Below are positions 6,860 through 8,798 of a DNA stretch of 8,798 nt, piece by piece. The translations under genes and the position numbers were made by a program. This DNA comes from Methanobacteriota archaeon (GTDB lineage Archaea > Thermoplasmatota > Poseidoniia > Poseidoniales > Thalassarchaeaceae), in NCBI GenBank assembly GCA_002685315.1, contig NYXJ01000094.1, forward strand, positions 1-8,798, written 5' to 3'. The stretch's first letter is position 1, and the number at the start of each line of letters is the position of its first letter. The notes beneath the pieces were generated by a model. The model searched no databases, was not told the origin of the DNA, and saw only the letters and a list, made by a program, of their open reading frames with translations.

Positions 6860-6875
6860 CCTGTTTGAGGACAGG
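6860..6875. promoter_or_regulatory. Inverted repeat between moaA and nfuA
   Basis: CCTGT and ACAGG form perfect 5-bp arms around TTGAGG, midway in the 87-nt divergent spacer. It sits just upstream of the nfuA TATA-like box and in the likely moaA leader or promoter, a suitable place for a shared operator. The arms are short, so chance is possible. Confidence 0.25.
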
Positions 6876-6877
6876 TT

Positions 6878-6885
6878 GAATAAAG
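6878..6885 (+). promoter_or_regulatory. Possible TATA-like box for nfuA
   Basis: GAATAAAG lies about 31 nt (centre) before the ATG at 6913. Transcription would start around 6908, giving a nearly leaderless mRNA. This agrees with the lack of a Shine-Dalgarno site and argues against the TTG at 6904 as start. The motif is weak. Confidence 0.3.
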
Positions 6886-6912
6886 GGAACCTATTGCAGC
6901 ATATTGAGAAAC

Positions 6913-7473
6913 ATGCTAGAGATAACAGAGAAGGCTCAGGAGATGTTGAACCAATACATCTCTCAAGGTGATGATTCTGACGTCTCTGTTCGTATAGAAA
7001 TAGTCGGAAGAGGAGCAAATGGATTCAACTACGATTTACAACTGGTACCATTAAAAGATGCAAAAGAGGGCGATTTGAAAACAGAGTCAAATGGCCTTAA
7101 TATTCTAATTGCTGAAAGAAGCGTTCAATACATAGATGGTACTACATTAGATTACAAAGAAACTCTTATGGGAGGAGGATTTGCGTTTGATAATCCGAAT
7201 CCTCTTTGGATAGATGATTTATCTCAAAGCGTAGCAGACGTAATTGCTGAACATGTCAACCCTGCTGTAGCTTCGCATGGAGGCCATGTAGATCTGCTAG
7301 GTGTCGATGATGGTAAGGCATACATTGCTTTTGGAGGAGGCTGCCAAGGATGCGGAATGGTAGATGTGACCTTGAAACAAGGCGTTGAAGTCATGATTAC
7401 AGATAACGTCCCAGGCATTTCTGAAATTATCGACACTACAGATCATGCGGCTGGAACTAATCCGTTCTACTGA
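6913..7473 (+). CDS. nfuA: NfuA-type iron-sulfur cluster carrier
   Basis: The product is a cytoplasmic Fe-S carrier that receives a [4Fe-4S] cluster from the assembly machinery and passes it to target enzymes. Its 186 residues follow the NfuA plan. Residues about 1-100 form a degenerate A-type (IscA/HesB-like) domain with no cysteine at all: RGANGFNYDL stands where active scaffolds have a Cys-containing loop, and NPNPLWIDD where they have CGC. Residues about 103-186 form the NifU domain, with NPAVASHGGHVDL (116-128) and FGGGCQGCGMVDVTLKQG, whose Cys144 and Cys147 hold the cluster. Even the terminal DHAAG...FY resembles the end of bacterial NfuA. I use the ATG at 6913; a TTG at 6904 is also in frame but less likely. 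Its stop codon directly abuts that of the convergent PAC2 gene. A bacterial origin by transfer is plausible but unproven. Confidence 0.92.
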   Translation: MLEITEKAQEMLNQYISQGDDSDVSVRIEIVGRGANGFNYDLQLVPLKDAKEGDLKTESNGLNILIAERSVQYIDGTTLDYKETLMGGGFAFDNPNPLWIDDLSQSVADVIAEHVNPAVASHGGHVDLLGVDDGKAYIAFGGGCQGCGMVDVTLKQGVEVMITDNVPGISEIIDTTDHAAGTNPFY

Positions 7474-8244
7474 TTAGAATACCATCTGTACTTCGTCATC
7501 ATCGTCTTCATCACTTGGTGCAGGTAAAGCAGTTTTCTGAGCACGATTGAATGCTTCTCTAACTCGCTCCTCAATTTTCCTAGCATCGTCCAATAACTCC
7601 TGAATTGGAATTTCTCTGTCTAATAATTCACTTACACCTTCAACGGCAATAAGGGCTGCTCTAGCGTCAGGATACATAGGGTTACATTCAGCCAACAAGG
7701 CAGTTACAGAAAGGCCACGGCGTTCTCCTTCTGCAATCAGATACCCTGCAATCCCTGAAACTATTCCCTGTTGTATTCTACGTATTCCAGCGTTGTCGAG
7801 TTGTTCTCGACCTGCTGGATTAGAAGAAACGCCCCATAACTCGCCTTCTTCTTTTATTCCAAGTTCATTACTAATTACTCCATCGATCACAATTAATCTA
7901 TCAAAACCACCTTTGGTGAACCACTGTAATACAGTCTCTGCAAAATAAATATCTTTTTCATTGGGAAATTGTATTTCAGAGGTGAATACTCCCACTCCCT
8001 CTCCCTGATATACTCTGACGGGATGTTTTGGTACCGAATCATGTATCAAAGCAATCGCTGGAAATTGCGGGTGTAGTACTGTGCCCATAACATCTAATTT
8101 TAGAGATGAAATCAAGTGTGAAGTCGCAATTACTCCTACTGACCCTACAGTTGAGAAACCACATATTGCAGTACCTCCGAGACGACTGGGATCTGCTTCG
8201 GCGTGTAAAACCAAAGGAAATCCTGTACTGCTATCATCTTCCAT
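7474..8244 (-). CDS. PAC2-family proteasome assembly chaperone homologue
   Basis: The 256-aa protein fits the PAC2 family, whose archaeal members (PbaA, PbaB) are related to eukaryotic Pac1/Pac2 that help build the 20S proteasome alpha ring. Matching features are the N-terminal glycine-rich block GGTAICGFSTVGSVG (23-37), the strand-plus-GV segment FDRLIVIDGV (114-123), GIVSGIAGYLIAEGERRG (160-177), LLAEC (183-187) and YPDARAALIAVEGVSELL (191-208). A charged helix follows (about 214-236), then an Ala/Pro linker, an acidic run (DEDDDDE, 245-251) and a hydrophobic end, VQMVF. The tail could reach the proteasome, but it lacks the penultimate tyrosine of the usual HbYX docking motif. The ATG at 8244 is preceded by GAGGT after only 2 nt. 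Family is confident; the exact role in this lineage is inferred. Confidence 0.85.
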   Translation of the reverse strand: MEDDSSTGFPLVLHAEADPSRLGGTAICGFSTVGSVGVIATSHLISSLKLDVMGTVLHPQFPAIALIHDSVPKHPVRVYQGEGVGVFTSEIQFPNEKDIYFAETVLQWFTKGGFDRLIVIDGVISNELGIKEEGELWGVSSNPAGREQLDNAGIRRIQQGIVSGIAGYLIAEGERRGLSVTALLAECNPMYPDARAALIAVEGVSELLDREIPIQELLDDARKIEERVREAFNRAQKTALPAPSDEDDDDEVQMVF

Positions 8245-8267
8245 GTACCTCGCAATTAGTGTAGTAT

Positions 8268-8275
8268 CTTAAATC
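8268..8275 (-). promoter_or_regulatory. TATA-like box for the PAC2-family gene
   Basis: The minus strand reads GATTTAAG, beginning 31 nt before the ATG at 8244. Transcription would start almost at the start codon, giving a leaderless or nearly leaderless mRNA. An almost identical element serves the opposite strand at 8317-8324. Confidence 0.4.
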
Positions 8276-8316
8276 TCACACTTACAAAATCACTTTTTGT
8301 TAAAAAAATATACTAG

Positions 8317-8324
8317 GATTTAAC
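8317..8324 (+). promoter_or_regulatory. TATA-like box for the rightmost gene
   Basis: GATTTAAC begins 32 nt before the ATG at 8349, mirroring GATTTAAG on the other strand. A leaderless transcript is predicted. The AT-rich AAAATATAC at 8304-8312 is a stronger TATA look-alike by composition; it would give a leader of about 15 nt. Confidence 0.4.
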
Positions 8325-8348
8325 TAAATTGACTCTTTCCGATGGTAT

Positions 8349-8798
8349 ATGAGTCAAAGTGGAAACTCTGGAATTGGCCGCATCTATATCAAGGTTGGAA
8401 GCGATATTATTGATTTAACAGGAACGGCTAAAGAAGTTCAAGAAGATTGGTTAAAGATTAAAGATGAAGATTCTTGGGAAGGAAAACTGTTAGCGATAAA
8501 AAATGCAAGAGATTCTGCTGTACAAATTGCGGCTCAAAGGGCAGTTCAAAGTGGAATTCCTGAAAGAGGTTCTGCTTTCAGAAGAGTATTAGATTCATGC
8601 GAAATTGAGAAAACAGGAGATGTCATTCTTGCAGCTATTCATTATCTAAGATTTGTTGAAAAGGAAACAAATACACCGCCAAGAGAATTGAAAAATTTAG
8701 TTTCTCAATCAGGAAAATGGGACAAAGAAGATGTCGAAAAATGGAATCTTTCACTCTATATCAATCGAATGTTAGAAGGTGGCGTTACTGGTAAAAAA
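8349..8798 (+). CDS. Unrecognised protein, N-terminal 150 residues (cut by window end)
   Basis: An open frame runs from the ATG at 8349 to the right edge without a stop, so the gene is partial and longer than 150 codons. I do not recognise the family. It has no signal peptide or membrane segment. It begins with a Ser/Gly-rich tail, then a likely beta-hairpin (GRIYIKVGSDIIDLTG, residues 10-25). The rest looks helical, with charged and alanine-rich stretches (WEGKLLAIKNARDSAVQIAAQRAV, about 43-66) and a segment PPRELKNLVSQSGKWDKEDVEKWN (110-133). That segment could be a small helical, perhaps nucleic-acid- or protein-binding, unit, but this is a guess. There is one cysteine (Cys84). Coding is supported by length, codon texture like its neighbours and a promoter-like element at the right distance. 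It diverges from the PAC2-family gene across 104 nt. Confidence 0.75.
   Translation, partial: MSQSGNSGIGRIYIKVGSDIIDLTGTAKEVQEDWLKIKDEDSWEGKLLAIKNARDSAVQIAAQRAVQSGIPERGSAFRRVLDSCEIEKTGDVILAAIHYLRFVEKETNTPPRELKNLVSQSGKWDKEDVEKWNLSLYINRMLEGGVTGKK

Overview
The window looks like a piece of a marine archaeal chromosome, most likely a Poseidoniales (Marine Group II) or related Thermoplasmatota genome. This is inferred from several signs. There is an archaeal/eukaryal-type tRNA G26 dimethyltransferase (Trm1) and a PAC2-family proteasome-assembly-chaperone homologue. A large secreted lipoprotein has an 'AGCLGGDDEED' lipobox. Several starts have TATA-like boxes about 25-32 nt upstream and no convincing Shine-Dalgarno site. 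Two genes (moaA and nfuA) look bacterial in type, which fits the mixed gene content of these planktonic archaea. The genus cannot be fixed from the sequence alone. I see no rRNA, tRNA, CRISPR array, insertion sequence or phage gene.

Layout. (i) 52-3168 (-): one very large substrate-binding lipoprotein of 1038 aa. (ii) 3169-3373: a divergent promoter region of about 205 nt with TATA-like boxes facing both ways and a perfect 12-bp palindrome against the purM start. (iii) 3374-5830 (+): purM then trm1, probably one transcript, with a clear internal Shine-Dalgarno site before trm1. (iv) 5815-6825 (-): moaA, convergent with trm1 and overlapping its 3' end by 16 nt. (v) 6826-6912: a short divergent promoter region. 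(vi) 6913-7473 (+): an NfuA-type iron-sulfur carrier whose stop codon abuts the stop of (vii) 7474-8244 (-), the PAC2-family gene. (viii) 8245-8348: another divergent promoter region with matching TATA-like elements on each strand. (ix) 8349 to the right edge (+): an unrecognised gene cut by the window end. Gene packing is very tight and no gene-free stretch exceeds about 205 nt.

How the genes relate. Most are housekeeping: purine synthesis (PurM), tRNA modification (Trm1), the first step of molybdenum cofactor synthesis (MoaA, a radical-SAM Fe-S enzyme), Fe-S delivery (NfuA) and proteasome assembly (PAC2). MoaA needs two [4Fe-4S] clusters and shares a divergent promoter with NfuA, so a functional link is plausible but unproven.

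The most unusual object is the lipoprotein. Its first domain reads as a type-2 periplasmic amino-acid-binding fold (SBP_bac_3-like) in circularly permuted order: the segment that normally starts the domain lies at its end. A Pro-rich linker then leads to two tandem, closely related type-1 (LivJ-like) binding domains that share eight conserved cysteines. One secreted polypeptide would thus carry three solute-binding modules of two fold classes, one of them rearranged.
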